Source: Cohnella luojiensis
GTDB lineage: Bacteria; Bacillota; Bacilli; Paenibacillales; Paenibacillaceae
Assembly (NCBI RefSeq): GCF_004564235.1
Contig: NZ_SOMN01000003.1
Location: 186,001-250,000, forward strand
Direction of reading: 5' to 3'
DNA length: 64,000 nucleotides
Below the pieces are notes generated by a model that searched no databases, had not been told where the DNA came from, and was given only the letters and a program-made list of their open reading frames with translations. Positions 34,802 to 43,831 of this stretch are shown here, piece after piece. The position numbers were made by a program, and so were the translations under genes. Position 1 is the stretch's first letter. Each line of letters starts with the position of its first letter.

Positions 34802-37321
34802 GTGAGCCTACTTGAACAGTTTTTACCGGCATTTCTGGAGGAGGTCGTCGGCGACCGCTTCGGACGCTATTCTAAATATATTATCCAGGACCGCGCCATA
34901 CCCGACGTCCGCGACGGGTTAAAGCCCGTTCAAAGGCGGATCCTGTACGCGATGTACGATTCCGGCAATACGCCGGACAAGCCGTACCGGAAGTCCGCGA
35001 AGACGGTCGGGGACGTCATGGGGAATTACCACCCGCACGGAGACTCTTCGATCTACGAGGGAATGGTCCGGATGGCCCAACCATGGAAAATGGCGCATAT
35101 GCTCGTCGACGGCCATGGAAACTGGGGCTCGATGGATGACGATCCTCCGGCGGCGATGCGTTACACGGAGGCGCGGTTGTCGGCTATCGCGATGGAACTG
35201 TTGCGGGATATCGAGAAGCGTACCGTTCTATTTAAAGACAATTTCGATAACTCGACCAAAGAGCCCGTAGTTCTGCCGTCTCGTTATCCGAATTTGCTAG
35301 TAAACGGGGTATCGGGCATATCCGCGGGTTTTGCAACGGAAATCCCGACGCATAACCTGCGCGAAATCATCGATGCGTGCATCGCCGTGATGAATAAACC
35401 GGAGATGACCGTCCAAGAGCTGATGGAAATCGTCAAAGGTCCCGATTTTCCAACTGGCGGCCTAATCATGGGCGGAGAAGGAATCCGGGAAGCTTACGAG
35501 ACCGGCAAAGGCAAAATCTATATTCGTTCCAAAGCCGTCATCGAGGACGTGCGCGGAGGGAAGCAGCAGATCGTGATTACGGAAATTCCGTATCAGATCG
35601 TCAAGTCCAAGATGGTAAACGCTATCGATAATCTTCGCATGGAGAAAAAGGTAGAAGGAATCGCCGAGGTCCGCGACGAGAGCGGAAGGAATGGCCTTCG
35701 AATCGTCGTCGAACTTAAGAAGGATGTTGACGCGGAAGGCATTCTCGCCTATCTTTTCAAGAAAACCGACCTCCAGACCGCGTATAACTTCAATATGGTG
35801 GCAATCGTTAACAAAGCGCCGCAGCAGCTAGGAATCAAACAGATTCTTGAAGCCTACATCGCCCATCAGAAGGAAGTCGTCACGCATCGTACCCAATTCG
35901 ATCTGGAGAAGGCGGAGGACCGTGCGCACGTCTTGGAAGGGTTAGTTAAAGCGTTGAATCTGTTGGATCAGATCATCGAAACGATCAAAGCCTCCAAGAA
36001 CCGTCTGGACGCGCAGAACAATCTCGTTGCAAAATACGATTTCTCGGAAAGGCAAGCGGACGCGATTCTAACGTTGCAGCTATACCGCCTGACGAATCTT
36101 GAAATTACCTCGCTCGAGAAGGAACATGCCGAAGCCTTGAAGAAAATCGCGCAATTGCGAGCCATTCTTGAAAGCCCACGTAAGCTCATGAACGTCATAA
36201 GGGATGAGCTAACGGAAATCCGCGATAAATTCGGAATCGACCGCCGCTCCGTCATCCAGGGCGAAGTGGAAGAAATCAAGGTCAATTTGGAGGTCACGGT
36301 TCCCGCGGAGGAAGTGCTCGTGACGCTTAGCCGCGAAGGATACGTGAAGCGTACGAGCCTTATGTCTTTCACGCGCTCCGGTGGAGAGCTCGGGAGCGCG
36401 GGCGTGAAGGAAGGCGATGTCATCCGATGGGGCATGGGACTCAATACGTTGGATCCATTGCTTCTATTCACGCAGAAGGGATCTTACTTCTTGCTGCCTG
36501 TCCATCTGATCCCCGAGTTTAAATGGAAGGACACGGGTACGGCTATCGTGAACGTGCTTCCTCTGGCGAAGGATGACAGAATCGTGGGCTTGGTCCCCGC
36601 CAAGACGGCCGAATTTACGACGTCAGCGGCGGCGGAAGATCAAGTCGGTGGCATCTCTGCCGGCCCGATGTTGGTCTTCATAACGAAGCGCGGGCAAGTG
36701 AAGCGTACGCCTCTCGTCGACTACGCGACAAGCCGAAGCATGGCCATTGCAGCGTGCAAAGTAGGCGAAGGCGACGAGATAGTAAAGGTGTTCCGATCGG
36801 ATCAGCCTGACGATCTTATGCTCATTACGGAGCAAGGGATGAGCATACGGTTCAATCAAGACGAAGTAAGCCCGCAAGGCAGGGTTGCCGGGGGCGTAAG
36901 AGGAATTACCCTTAAAGAGGGCGATAGTTTGGTCGATGCGATTCCCGTTCAGGGCGATGAAGGAGAAATCCTCGTTCTCTCCGATTACGGATATGCGAAG
37001 CGCACGCTCTTGCTGGATTACCCGCAACAAGGAAGAGGCGGCAAAGGAATTCAAACTTTTGAATTCAAGGAAGGCAAGCGCGTTCGTCCGAACGGTACGA
37101 AGCTAATCTCGGCTTTCCATGTCAAGGAAGCCGTCCAGTTGCTTGCGTTGACGGTAAGCGGGGCGGTATCGGAGTTCTCTTCCGAGAACGCTCCGTTAGA
37201 CGACCGCAAAGGCCAAGGCAAGCTGATGACGGCTGTCGATCGTGGAGACGTACTGACGGAATCGTTCAGAAAGCCGCTTTCCGATTTAGCGGGAACGAAT
37301 GAGAGCAAGCTTCAATCATAA
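34802..37321 (+). CDS. parC: DNA topoisomerase IV subunit A
   Basis: DNA-cleaving subunit of topoisomerase IV, 839 residues. The breakage-reunion domain has the active-site tyrosine at 121 ([10 protein letters not shown]). The quinolone-resistance region reads [12 protein letters not shown] with the usual Ser and Glu, so no classical resistance change is seen there. The tower/coiled-coil region follows, then a C-terminal beta-pinwheel (about 490-815) with repeated [15 protein letters not shown] and GYAKRTLL blades. The GTG start follows AGGAGG. Its 3' end overlaps a short opposite-strand gene by 10 bp. Confidence 0.96.
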   Translation: MSLLEQFLPAFLEEVVGDRFGRYSKYIIQDRAIPDVRDGLKPVQRRILYAMYDSGNTPDKPYRKSAKTVGDVMGNYHPHGDSSIYEGMVRMAQPWKMAHMLVDGHGNWGSMDDDPPAAMRYTEARLSAIAMELLRDIEKRTVLFKDNFDNSTKEPVVLPSRYPNLLVNGVSGISAGFATEIPTHNLREIIDACIAVMNKPEMTVQELMEIVKGPDFPTGGLIMGGEGIREAYETGKGKIYIRSKAVIEDVRGGKQQIVITEIPYQIVKSKMVNAIDNLRMEKKVEGIAEVRDESGRNGLRIVVELKKDVDAEGILAYLFKKTDLQTAYNFNMVAIVNKAPQQLGIKQILEAYIAHQKEVVTHRTQFDLEKAEDRAHVLEGLVKALNLLDQIIETIKASKNRLDAQNNLVAKYDFSERQADAILTLQLYRLTNLEITSLEKEHAEALKKIAQLRAILESPRKLMNVIRDELTEIRDKFGIDRRSVIQGEVEEIKVNLEVTVPAEEVLVTLSREGYVKRTSLMSFTRSGGELGSAGVKEGDVIRWGMGLNTLDPLLLFTQKGSYFLLPVHLIPEFKWKDTGTAIVNVLPLAKDDRIVGLVPAKTAEFTTSAAAEDQVGGISAGPMLVFITKRGQVKRTPLVDYATSRSMAIAACKVGEGDEIVKVFRSDQPDDLMLITEQGMSIRFNQDEVSPQGRVAGGVRGITLKEGDSLVDAIPVQGDEGEILVLSDYGYAKRTLLLDYPQQGRGGKGIQTFEFKEGKRVRPNGTKLISAFHVKEAVQLLALTVSGAVSEFSSENAPLDDRKGQGKLMTAVDRGDVLTESFRKPLSDLAGTNESKLQS

Positions 37322-37488
37322 GGACCGCTATCGGGCTCGGTACGGTCGATCCACCTTAATAAGATATCCAATACGACCCACAGTGGCACCGGTTCATTGA
37401 GCCGTTCCAGCCACTGGGGGTCTTCTATTAATCCGGCATCCTTAGCCATTTCGCCGATCACTTTGATTTTTTGATCTGCAGAGGTCAT
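37312..37488 (-). CDS. 58-residue conserved-looking hypothetical protein
   Basis: Not recognised. A small, mostly helical, amphipathic product ([19 protein letters not shown] start, [20 protein letters not shown] middle, acidic end). It is taken as real because AAGGAGG lies 9 nt before ATG 37488 and the composition looks protein-like, with four tryptophans or tyrosines at spaced positions. It runs convergent to parC, overlapping its last 10 bp, and divergent from marR. The 198-bp region between it and marR holds a palindrome that could regulate both. Alternatively, it could be a chance frame with a good ribosome site. Confidence 0.6.
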   Translation of the reverse strand: MTSADQKIKVIGEMAKDAGLIEDPQWLERLNEPVPLWVVLDILLRWIDRTEPDSGPYD

Positions 37489-37551
37489 CGGGCCTCGCCT
37501 CCTTGCCAAGCATCTTTCTCCGCGTTTACCTATATTTCGTAACTAGTATAT

Positions 37552-37569
37552 GTCGCGTATTGTCGCGAC
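37552..37569. promoter_or_regulatory. Candidate MarR-type operator
   Basis: GTCGCG-6 nt-CGCGAC, a perfect inverted repeat. A second spaced pair, TATGTCG (37589-37595) and CGACATA (37625-37631), lies just upstream of TATAAT (37641-37646), the likely -10 of the marR gene. Confidence 0.35.
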
Positions 37570-37685
37570 GTTCGCTTTCGTGCGGATTTATGTCGTAAAT
37601 ATTTAATTCCGTTAAACTATCTTTCGACATAGGGCCTGAGTATAATAAAGGAGAAGGCAATGTTCGGGAGGAAAGGGGCATACCT

Positions 37686-38192
37686 ATGGATAATGCGGCG
37701 GATTTTGTGAAAAGCTGGACGAAGCTCACTAAAGAATGGAACGCGCAGATGGAAGCGGAGCTAGCTCCTCAACTAACGGCTGGACAGTTGGAAGTACTTG
37801 AACTCATGAAGGTACATGAACCCATGAAGCCTTCGGATTTGCTTCCGCATCTTGAGACAACGCCAGCGGCGATTACAACGCTGCTCGACCGTATGGAACG
37901 TGCCGGATTGGTGGAGAGAAACCGGGACGAGGGCGACCGTCGCATTGTCTGGGTAACGATGACGGCGTTAGGACGTTCGGAAGTGGAGCGCGGGATTACC
38001 GTTCGCAGCGCAATCGTGAACCGCTCCTTAGACCTCGTATCAAGCCATAATCGGCAATTGCTCGTATACTTGATCAGCAAGGTCGCGGGGACCCGGGAAC
38101 CAATTGCGGCGAAGGATCGGACCACTGCTGCCAGCGACACTGGAAATGACGCTAACGACCAGAACCAGAACGTAGAATCCTCGGCAATGTAA
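37686..38192 (+). CDS. MarR-family transcriptional regulator
   Basis: A 168-residue winged-helix regulator. The DNA-binding core is clear: MKPSDLLPHLETTPAAITTLLDRMERAGLVER followed by the wing RNRDEGDRRIVWVTMTALG. The last about 30 residues are a low-complexity Asp/Asn/Gln/Ser tail, unusual for the family. ATG 37686 follows GGGAGGAAAGGGG, and TATAAT lies 45 bp upstream. No target gene is cotranscribed; the divergent 58-residue gene and marR itself are the nearest candidates. Ligand unknown. Confidence 0.87.
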   Translation: MDNAADFVKSWTKLTKEWNAQMEAELAPQLTAGQLEVLELMKVHEPMKPSDLLPHLETTPAAITTLLDRMERAGLVERNRDEGDRRIVWVTMTALGRSEVERGITVRSAIVNRSLDLVSSHNRQLLVYLISKVAGTREPIAAKDRTTAASDTGNDANDQNQNVESSAM

Positions 38193-38200
38193 ATGCTAGA

Positions 38201-38533
38201 AACCGCGTAACCGCAATCCGTGCCGTTAAGTCAACCAGGATGGTCATCAACAGGGAGAATAGCACCGCCCCGCGTGCTTATTTCCTCCTAGTAGATGAAT
38301 TTCGGGAGAATAGCACCGCCCCGCGTGTTTATTTCCTCCCAGTAGACGAATTTCAGGAGAATAGCACTGCCACGCGTGCTTAATTCCTCCCAGAAGCTGA
38401 ATTTCGGGAGAATAGCATCGCCGCGCGTGCTTATTTCCTCCCGCAACCCATCAACAGTTTACGTAACGACAATCCCTGCCGTTAATGTAACCCGCATGGC
38501 CATCACGCAACCGCGTAACCGCAATCCGTGCCG
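38201..38533. repeat. Paired flanking repeats around a tandem array
   Basis: A 25-bp sequence starting AACCGCGTAACCGCAATCC is found exactly at 38201-38225 and 38509-38533. A diverged third copy begins near 38460 (GTAACGACAATCCCTGCCG) and extends with similarity over about 50 bp. Together they bracket the 51-bp array. The stretch 38193-38585 has no credible gene. Confidence 0.75.
38253..38442. repeat. Four 51-bp tandem hairpin repeats
   Basis: Units begin at 38253, 38304, 38355 and 38406, exactly 51 bp apart. Each starts GGGAGAATAGCA (first base A in unit 3) and runs to GTGCTTATTTCCTCCC or a close variant. The two ends of a unit are imperfectly complementary, so each can fold into a hairpin of about 36 nt joined by about 15 nt of spacer. 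The last unit lacks the spacer. Sequence drift between units is small. Not CRISPR: there are no unique spacers. Confidence 0.85.
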
Positions 38534-38585
38534 CATGGCTGTTCAAAAGGACAAGCAGCTTCAAGTTTCAATGAAATTAGACAAG

Positions 38586-38621
38586 AAAGAGCATTCCCGT
38601 TATCGGGGACTGCTCTTTTCA
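38586..38621. terminator. Terminator between marR and the CapA-like gene
   Basis: AAAGAGCA/TGCTCTTT arms with an inner CCCG/CGGG, T-rich on both exits. The genes converge here. Confidence 0.8.
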
Positions 38622-38642
38622 TTTTAACTATGACTTTGTAGC

Positions 38643-39902
38643 TTAACTAGGATCAAGCGAGTAAAGATGCTCAGAGATTCCCTTCAACAATATCCTCATC
38701 TTGCCGTAGTCTTTGGCGGTCAGGTCGGGGATTTTTTTATTTGACAAAGCAGTTTTCATAGGGATGACGGTATAATGCCTTTTTTGATTTTTCCAACCTA
38801 TATGTACCCAAGTCGGTTCTGTCGTAATTGCATCGCATTGCGTGATATATGAGCCGTCCGCTTGGCGACTCTTAACCAAGCGAACGCCGAAGATCAAGCC
38901 GACATCCTTCCAGTTTCCCGTCTGGTTGGAGATAAAGTTTCCTAAAGAATAGATGACGATTCCTTGTCGCGGTTTGCCGTCATCACTCTCCGAGGACGAT
39001 ACGTCGATCTGCTCATAGGGCTGAACGACATGGGGGTGAGAGCCTAGAATAATATCTGCCCCGGCTTCTACAAGCTCTCGTGCCAGCTTAGTTTGGTCTT
39101 CGTTCGGCATACGTTGATACTCGATGCCGAAATGCAGGGAAACGGTCACGACGTCGGCTTCCGCTTGCCGGAGACGGGCGATGTCCATCTTGATCTCTAC
39201 AGGGTCAATAAGATTGACGGCATATGCTTTTCCAGCGGGTAAGGGGATACCGTTAGTGCCGTAAGTATAAGCCAAGAAGCCCATTCGAATTCCGTTTCTT
39301 TCCTCGATGATCATTTGCAGCTGCTCCTCCGCGGAGGAGGAAGTACCTATTGGGATGAGTCCGGCTTGCTTCACGTTGTCGAGCGTCCGAGTAACGCCGG
39401 GAAAACCCCGATCCATCGAGTGGTTGTTGGCGGTGGAAACCAATTGGACTCCCGCATCGGCCAAGGCTTCCGCTAATTCATAAGGAGCATTGAAACGGGG
39501 GTATCCCGTGTATTTCAAATCCTTGCCCGCAACGGGAGTCTCGAGGTTTCCAATAACCCAATCGCCTTGCTGGAATATCGGCTTCACTTGCGTGAACCAG
39601 GGAGTGAGATTATAGCTATCGCTCTTCCTGTCATAATAAGCGGGCAGCTGCGGCATGTGGACCATAATATCACCTATCGCGAGCAATGTTGCTTCCGTTC
39701 GTTCGGGATCGGTCGGCAAGGATGGCGAAGAGATCGGGGTTTCGGTTGCCAGTTGGTCCGCAGGCGGCGTTGAGTTTGGTTGGGAATGCGATTCGGTCTG
39801 AAGCGGAGTCTGAGAGGGAGTCGAGTTAGTCGGGCCGTTCAAACAGGCTGTTAGCGTAATCGCTAACAGCCCTATGCTGAGTGCAGAGGCTTGCCGTTTC
39901 AT
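38643..39902 (-). CDS. CapA/PgsA-like lipoprotein
   Basis: A 419-residue exported lipoprotein with signal and lipobox ITLTAC (Cys about 19), then a Ser/Thr/Pro-rich linker (about 20-65) and a PGA_cap metallophosphatase-like domain (about 68-400). Domain marks: LLAIGDIMVHMPQ, VIGNLETPVAG, STANNHSMDRG, VVSLHFGIEYQ, GSHPHVVQP, IVYSLGNFI. Such proteins are named after CapA/PgsA of poly-gamma-glutamate synthesis, but no capB/capC is nearby, so a role in polymer synthesis is not supported here; a surface phosphoesterase is the safer reading. ATG 39902 is preceded by a weak GAAGGATGTGAGAG site. Confidence 0.82.
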   Translation of the reverse strand: MKRQASALSIGLLAITLTACLNGPTNSTPSQTPLQTESHSQPNSTPPADQLATETPISSPSLPTDPERTEATLLAIGDIMVHMPQLPAYYDRKSDSYNLTPWFTQVKPIFQQGDWVIGNLETPVAGKDLKYTGYPRFNAPYELAEALADAGVQLVSTANNHSMDRGFPGVTRTLDNVKQAGLIPIGTSSSAEEQLQMIIEERNGIRMGFLAYTYGTNGIPLPAGKAYAVNLIDPVEIKMDIARLRQAEADVVTVSLHFGIEYQRMPNEDQTKLARELVEAGADIILGSHPHVVQPYEQIDVSSSESDDGKPRQGIVIYSLGNFISNQTGNWKDVGLIFGVRLVKSRQADGSYITQCDAITTEPTWVHIGWKNQKRHYTVIPMKTALSNKKIPDLTAKDYGKMRILLKGISEHLYSLDPS

Positions 39903-39936
39903 CGGATTCTCTCACATCCTTCGTTGTACGAGTCGC

Positions 39937-40812
39937 TCAAGATTCGCTTTCCCAGCGGCCGTAGATCCCGCAAGGCAACGTCATGCCGCTGCGGGTAATC
40001 GGAAGTCCGATTTCTCCGCAATCCAGCTTGCCGCCGAATTTACGGCGAATGGAGAGGTTTAGCAGGTTGTTAAGCACGGTAGGGGATAATCCGGTCGTAT
40101 AGGAGTTGACGAGAACGAACAGCGGCTTGTCCGAGAGAATCGACAGGCAGGATTCCAGGAACGGAAAAAGATTTTCCTCAAGCTTCCACATTTCGCCGTT
40201 CGGTCCTCTGCCGTAAGAAGGGGGATCCATAATAATCGCTTCGTATTGGCGTCCGCGACGTTCCTCGCGCTGCACGAACTTAAATACGTCGTCCGTAATA
40301 TAGCGGATAGGCGCCGAACCGAGCCCGGACAATTCCGCGTTTTCCTTCGCCCATTGCACCATTCCTTTGGCAGCATCCACATGGACGACGTCGGCGCCGG
40401 CCGATGCGGCAGCGACCGTGGCCCCGCCCGTATAGGCGAACAAATTCAGCACGCGGATAGGCCTATTAGCCTCGCGGATCTTATTCATCATCCAACTCCA
40501 ATTAACGGCTTGCTCGGGAAACAACCCGGTATGCTTAAAGCTGGTCGGCTTAATATGGAACTTCAATGGACCGTAGGAGATATTCCATCTATCGGGAAGC
40601 GCGCGTTTATAAGTCCATTGACCGCCGCCGCTGCTGCTGCGATGATAATGTCCGTCTGCTTGTTTCCATTCCGCATTCTCGGATTTGAGAGGCCAAATAA
40701 TCTGCGGATCCGGACGCCGAAGGATGACATCTCCCCAGCGTTCAAGCTTCTCTCCGTTGCCGGTATCTAACAATTCGTAGTCTTGCCAATCCTTTGCCAT
40801 TTGCATAATCAT
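39937..40812 (-). CDS. SAM-dependent methyltransferase, RlmI/RlmK-like
   Basis: A 291-residue class I methyltransferase. The SAM-binding motif is VLNLFAYTGGATVAAASAGA, the acidic loop is VVHVDAAKGMVQWAKENAEL, and the catalytic-loop MDPPSYGRGPNG matches the RlmI/RlmK C-terminal domain, which methylates 23S rRNA. It lacks the N-terminal PUA domain of RlmI, so the exact target is open. ATG 40812 follows AAGGAAG. It lies 18 bp after the response-regulator stop on the same strand, so it may be cotranscribed with it. Confidence 0.82.
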   Translation of the reverse strand: MIMQMAKDWQDYELLDTGNGEKLERWGDVILRRPDPQIIWPLKSENAEWKQADGHYHRSSSGGGQWTYKRALPDRWNISYGPLKFHIKPTSFKHTGLFPEQAVNWSWMMNKIREANRPIRVLNLFAYTGGATVAAASAGADVVHVDAAKGMVQWAKENAELSGLGSAPIRYITDDVFKFVQREERRGRQYEAIIMDPPSYGRGPNGEMWKLEENLFPFLESCLSILSDKPLFVLVNSYTTGLSPTVLNNLLNLSIRRKFGGKLDCGEIGLPITRSGMTLPCGIYGRWESES

Positions 40813-40830
40813 GAATACTTCCTTTTGTCG

Positions 40831-41574
40831 TCAAATAGGGATGGGTGATGATTCGTCGCAGCTAATCGCGGGACAGAACCGATAGCCGAAGCCTCGTACC
40901 GTCTGAACCCAGCGAGGGCTAGCGGGATCAATCTCCAATTTCTTTCTTAAATTACTGATATGAACCATAAGCGTGCGGGTGTCTCCCATGCTGTCGGATT
41001 GCCAGACGCGGCGATAGAGCTCTTCTAACGGGAATACCCGATTCGGTTGACGGGCTAGTACGGTCAGAAGTTCGAATTCTTTGGCGGACAAACCGACCAG
41101 CTCTCCATCCAGACGGACCTCTAAGCTGACGAAATCGATCTCAAGCCCCGGATAGGATAATGTATTGACCTGCTCTTCGGCAATTCTTTCTCTTGTCCGG
41201 CGTCTGCGAATATGCGCTTGAATTCGGGCCGCGAGTTGGCTAGGGCTGAGCGGCTTCGTGATATAATCGTCTCCGCCCTCGGATAACCCGCGAATAATAT
41301 CCCGATCTTCGGATTTGCAGCTAAGGAACAAGATCGGAACGTCCGCGCATGCCCCTTGTCTTAAAGAGCGGCATACTTCGACCCCATCCATCTTGCCCAG
41401 CGACACGTCCAATACGATTAAATCGGGAATGAGCGTTTCGGCGATTCTTAGCGCTTCCTCTCCATGATCCGAGGTATGTACTCTGAATCCTTCTCTTTCT
41501 AAGTAAAGGGCAATCAACTCCGTGATTTCCCTTTCATCGTCAACGACTAGAATATTCGTTTCTGAACTCTTCAT
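40831..41574 (-). CDS. OmpR-family response regulator
   Basis: A 247-residue DNA-binding regulator: receiver domain (about 6-120) with phospho-acceptor Asp56 (LIVLDVSLG), acidic pocket VVDDE and lysine in ITKPLSP, then a winged-helix domain (about 145-240) ending TVRGFGYRF. ATG 41574 follows GGGGGGAG. It is transcribed away from the sensor kinase gene at 41711, its probable partner. Its promoter is unusually strong and overlaps the kinase promoter. Confidence 0.92.
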   Translation of the reverse strand: MKSSETNILVVDDEREITELIALYLEREGFRVHTSDHGEEALRIAETLIPDLIVLDVSLGKMDGVEVCRSLRQGACADVPILFLSCKSEDRDIIRGLSEGGDDYITKPLSPSQLAARIQAHIRRRRTRERIAEEQVNTLSYPGLEIDFVSLEVRLDGELVGLSAKEFELLTVLARQPNRVFPLEELYRRVWQSDSMGDTRTLMVHISNLRKKLEIDPASPRWVQTVRGFGYRFCPAISCDESSPIPI

Positions 41575-41609
41575 ATTTCTCCCCCCATATCGAAGAGTCT
41601 TAATGACTT

Positions 41610-41639
41610 ATTATAACGAAAGCGTTGACGAGTTATCAA
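41610..41639 (-). promoter_or_regulatory. Response-regulator promoter
   Basis: On the minus strand TTGATA (41639-41634) and TATAAT (41615-41610) are 18 nt apart. It overlaps the opposing kinase promoter. Confidence 0.65.
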
Positions 41640-41653
41640 TGCACCGTTACAAT
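41625..41653 (+). promoter_or_regulatory. Sensor-kinase promoter
   Basis: TTGACG (41625-41630) and TACAAT (41648-41653), exactly 17 nt apart. Its -35 lies inside the spacer of the opposing promoter, so both cannot be occupied easily at once. Confidence 0.65.
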
Positions 41654-41710
41654 GACGTTCGAATACTTAATGCGTCAGGCAGATTTAGGGTAGGCGGGGG
41701 AGAGCGAATC

Positions 41711-43831
41711 GTGGAGTCCAGGAAGGCGGTAAAGTCGTTAAGGTATTGGTTTAGAAGGGGAAGTGCGATTATCGCTCTCCTGGTTTTATTCGCTGTTGCT
41801 GCCGGTTGTAAAGATGCAAATGGCGAGAACAAACCCATACCTAAAGCGGAGCAGGGGGTCATCGATCTCAGGGAGTGGTCTTGGGATGAAAAAGGAATCG
41901 TTCCGCTGGACGGGCAGTGGAACTTCGTTTGGCTAACACCTTCGGACGACGGCAATGAAATTTCAAATCTCGAGATTTCCACCCTAGAAGTGCCTGGTAC
42001 ATGGGGCAAGTTAAGAACGGGACACGGAACTCAACTTGATGACCAAGGCTACGGAATATACCGATTAACGATCCTTCATCAGCCGCAAAGAGACATGATG
42101 GCCATAAGGTTGCCTAATATCTCTACGGCATATGAACTATCCATAGACGGGAAAGTCGTTTTATCTCGCGGTCATGTCGATGTGAGCGATAATAAAACAG
42201 TTCCTTATCAAATGCCTGCTACCGTTTACTTTACGGCGCAAAATACTCAAACGGAACTGAAGCTGACAGTGGCCAACTATGATCACAGATTTGGCGGAAT
42301 CCGAACGGCGATCGTTATTGGCAATACGGATCACATCCAGAACCTGCAGATTCGTAACGCGGCTCAAGAATTAATCATACTCGGTTGTTTGATCATGATT
42401 GGATTCTATCATTTGGGCTTGTATATTTTACGTCGCAAAGAGGCGGCGAACATGATGTTCGCCATGTTATGTCTTTTCGTCGGTATTCGAATGGGGGTAA
42501 TCGGAGAGGGATTTATCGTACAGTGGCTGAAATTCCTAAATTGGGAAATGGCGATACGATTGGAATATATCGCGTTCGTCATGAGCGGATGGGCGGGATT
42601 TGCATACTTTCAATCCATGTATCCCCGAGAAATCAAACGAATCTGGTTTAAGGTTTCAAATGGCATTGCTGCGCTGTTAATCTTGTGCGTGCTTACCGTA
42701 AAGCCGTTACTGTTTACTTCGTGGATTCTCGCGTTTCAGTTGTATATTTTATTGTTCAGCGTAAGGATATTGGTCGGTTTAGTGGTATCCGCCCATCGTA
42801 AACGCGAGGGAGCCAGACTGGCGTTAATCGGTGTTGCCGGATTGATCTTGACGATCGTGAACGATATGCTTTTCTATAACGGTTGGTGGCGTTCGATCGA
42901 CTTGGTTCCTTTCGGGCTGTTGTTCTTAATCGTGATGAATTCCTTCATTATTTCATTGCGCTTTTCCTTGACCTATGAGAAAGCGGAACGGATGTCCGCG
43001 GAGCTGATCGAGTGGAACAATTCCTTGGAAGAGCGAATCGCGGAACGGACGGATGAATTGCAGCGCTCGTATTCGACCTTGGCGGACGCGAAATCCGAAT
43101 TGGAAAGAATGGAGCATTCGCGCGCTCAACTCGTTAGCAATATATCGCATGACTTAAGGACACCAATAACGCTGCTGCAGGGTTATCTTGAAGCGCTAAG
43201 GGACAACGTCATTTCCGATCCTGCCCAGCGTGACAATACGATCGGATTAATGCTAACGAAAGTAGAAGGGCTCAATTCCCTGATTCAAGACTTGTTCGAC
43301 CTATCCGTACTCGAGGCCAGGAAAGTCGAGTTATCGCTTGAGGATATTCCGCTTACAGGTTGGAAAGAAAGATTAACGGAACAGTATAGTCTGGAAATAC
43401 AGGGGAAAGGAATCGTATTCGATTGCATGCTCACAAGCGATTCCGATCCTTGCGCAACGGTCGCAATCGATATTCGACGGATGGATCGGGTGTTCGCCAA
43501 TCTTATCTATAATGCCATCAGGTATACACCTGAAGGCGGAAGTATTATGATTACGATAAATACGCAGCCTAAAGATCGAACCGTGGAGGTCCTAGTAGCA
43601 GATAGCGGGGCTGGAATCGAACCTGATGATCTGCCGTACTTGTTCGATCGGTTTTATAAGAAAGACAAGTCCCGTCATTCATCGTCCGGGGGAAGCGGAT
43701 TAGGGTTATCGATTGCCAAAGAAATCGTGGAGTTGCATAACGGACAGATCAGCGTTTATAATTCGCCAGAGGGCGGCAGCGTGTTTCGAATCATTCTTCC
43801 CGCTTCCAATGAGAAGCGGAAATCAAGCTAG
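41711..43831 (+). CDS. 7TMR-DISM sensor histidine kinase
   Basis: A 706-residue membrane kinase. After an N-terminal hydrophobic segment ending VAAGCKD comes an external 7TMR-DISM-extracellular beta domain (about 45-215, with LDGQWNFVW and GIYRLTILHQ), then about seven helices (220-425), a coiled coil (430-470) and a HisKA/HATPase core with phospho-acceptor His480 (SNISHDLRTP). The N box lies around NLIYNAIRYTPEGG and the G boxes are DSGAGI and GSGLGLSI. GTG 41711 is chosen because GGCGGGGGAGAG precedes it and the promoter at 41625-41653 lies upstream; earlier in-frame ATGs would start before the transcript. Probable partner: the divergent OmpR-type regulator. The signal is unknown, possibly carbohydrate. 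Confidence 0.87.
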   Translation: MESRKAVKSLRYWFRRGSAIIALLVLFAVAAGCKDANGENKPIPKAEQGVIDLREWSWDEKGIVPLDGQWNFVWLTPSDDGNEISNLEISTLEVPGTWGKLRTGHGTQLDDQGYGIYRLTILHQPQRDMMAIRLPNISTAYELSIDGKVVLSRGHVDVSDNKTVPYQMPATVYFTAQNTQTELKLTVANYDHRFGGIRTAIVIGNTDHIQNLQIRNAAQELIILGCLIMIGFYHLGLYILRRKEAANMMFAMLCLFVGIRMGVIGEGFIVQWLKFLNWEMAIRLEYIAFVMSGWAGFAYFQSMYPREIKRIWFKVSNGIAALLILCVLTVKPLLFTSWILAFQLYILLFSVRILVGLVVSAHRKREGARLALIGVAGLILTIVNDMLFYNGWWRSIDLVPFGLLFLIVMNSFIISLRFSLTYEKAERMSAELIEWNNSLEERIAERTDELQRSYSTLADAKSELERMEHSRAQLVSNISHDLRTPITLLQGYLEALRDNVISDPAQRDNTIGLMLTKVEGLNSLIQDLFDLSVLEARKVELSLEDIPLTGWKERLTEQYSLEIQGKGIVFDCMLTSDSDPCATVAIDIRRMDRVFANLIYNAIRYTPEGGSIMITINTQPKDRTVEVLVADSGAGIEPDDLPYLFDRFYKKDKSRHSSSGGSGLGLSIAKEIVELHNGQISVYNSPEGGSVFRIILPASNEKRKSS

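Noticed and set aside
38253..38442. CRISPR array
   Set aside because: The 51-bp period is entirely repeated sequence with minor drift; there are no unique spacers and no cas genes.
38376..38627. 83-residue open frame over the repeat region
   Set aside because: It runs through the hairpin repeats and the terminator, has no ribosome site and has odd composition.
38643..39902. Poly-gamma-glutamate capsule locus
   Set aside because: Only the CapA-like gene is present; no capB, capC or capE-like genes lie beside it.
41522..41710. Upstream ATG starts (41522, 41603, 41639) for the sensor kinase
   Set aside because: They precede or overlap the -10 of the only good promoter and lack ribosome sites, while GTG 41711 has a strong one and leads directly into the hydrophobic segment.
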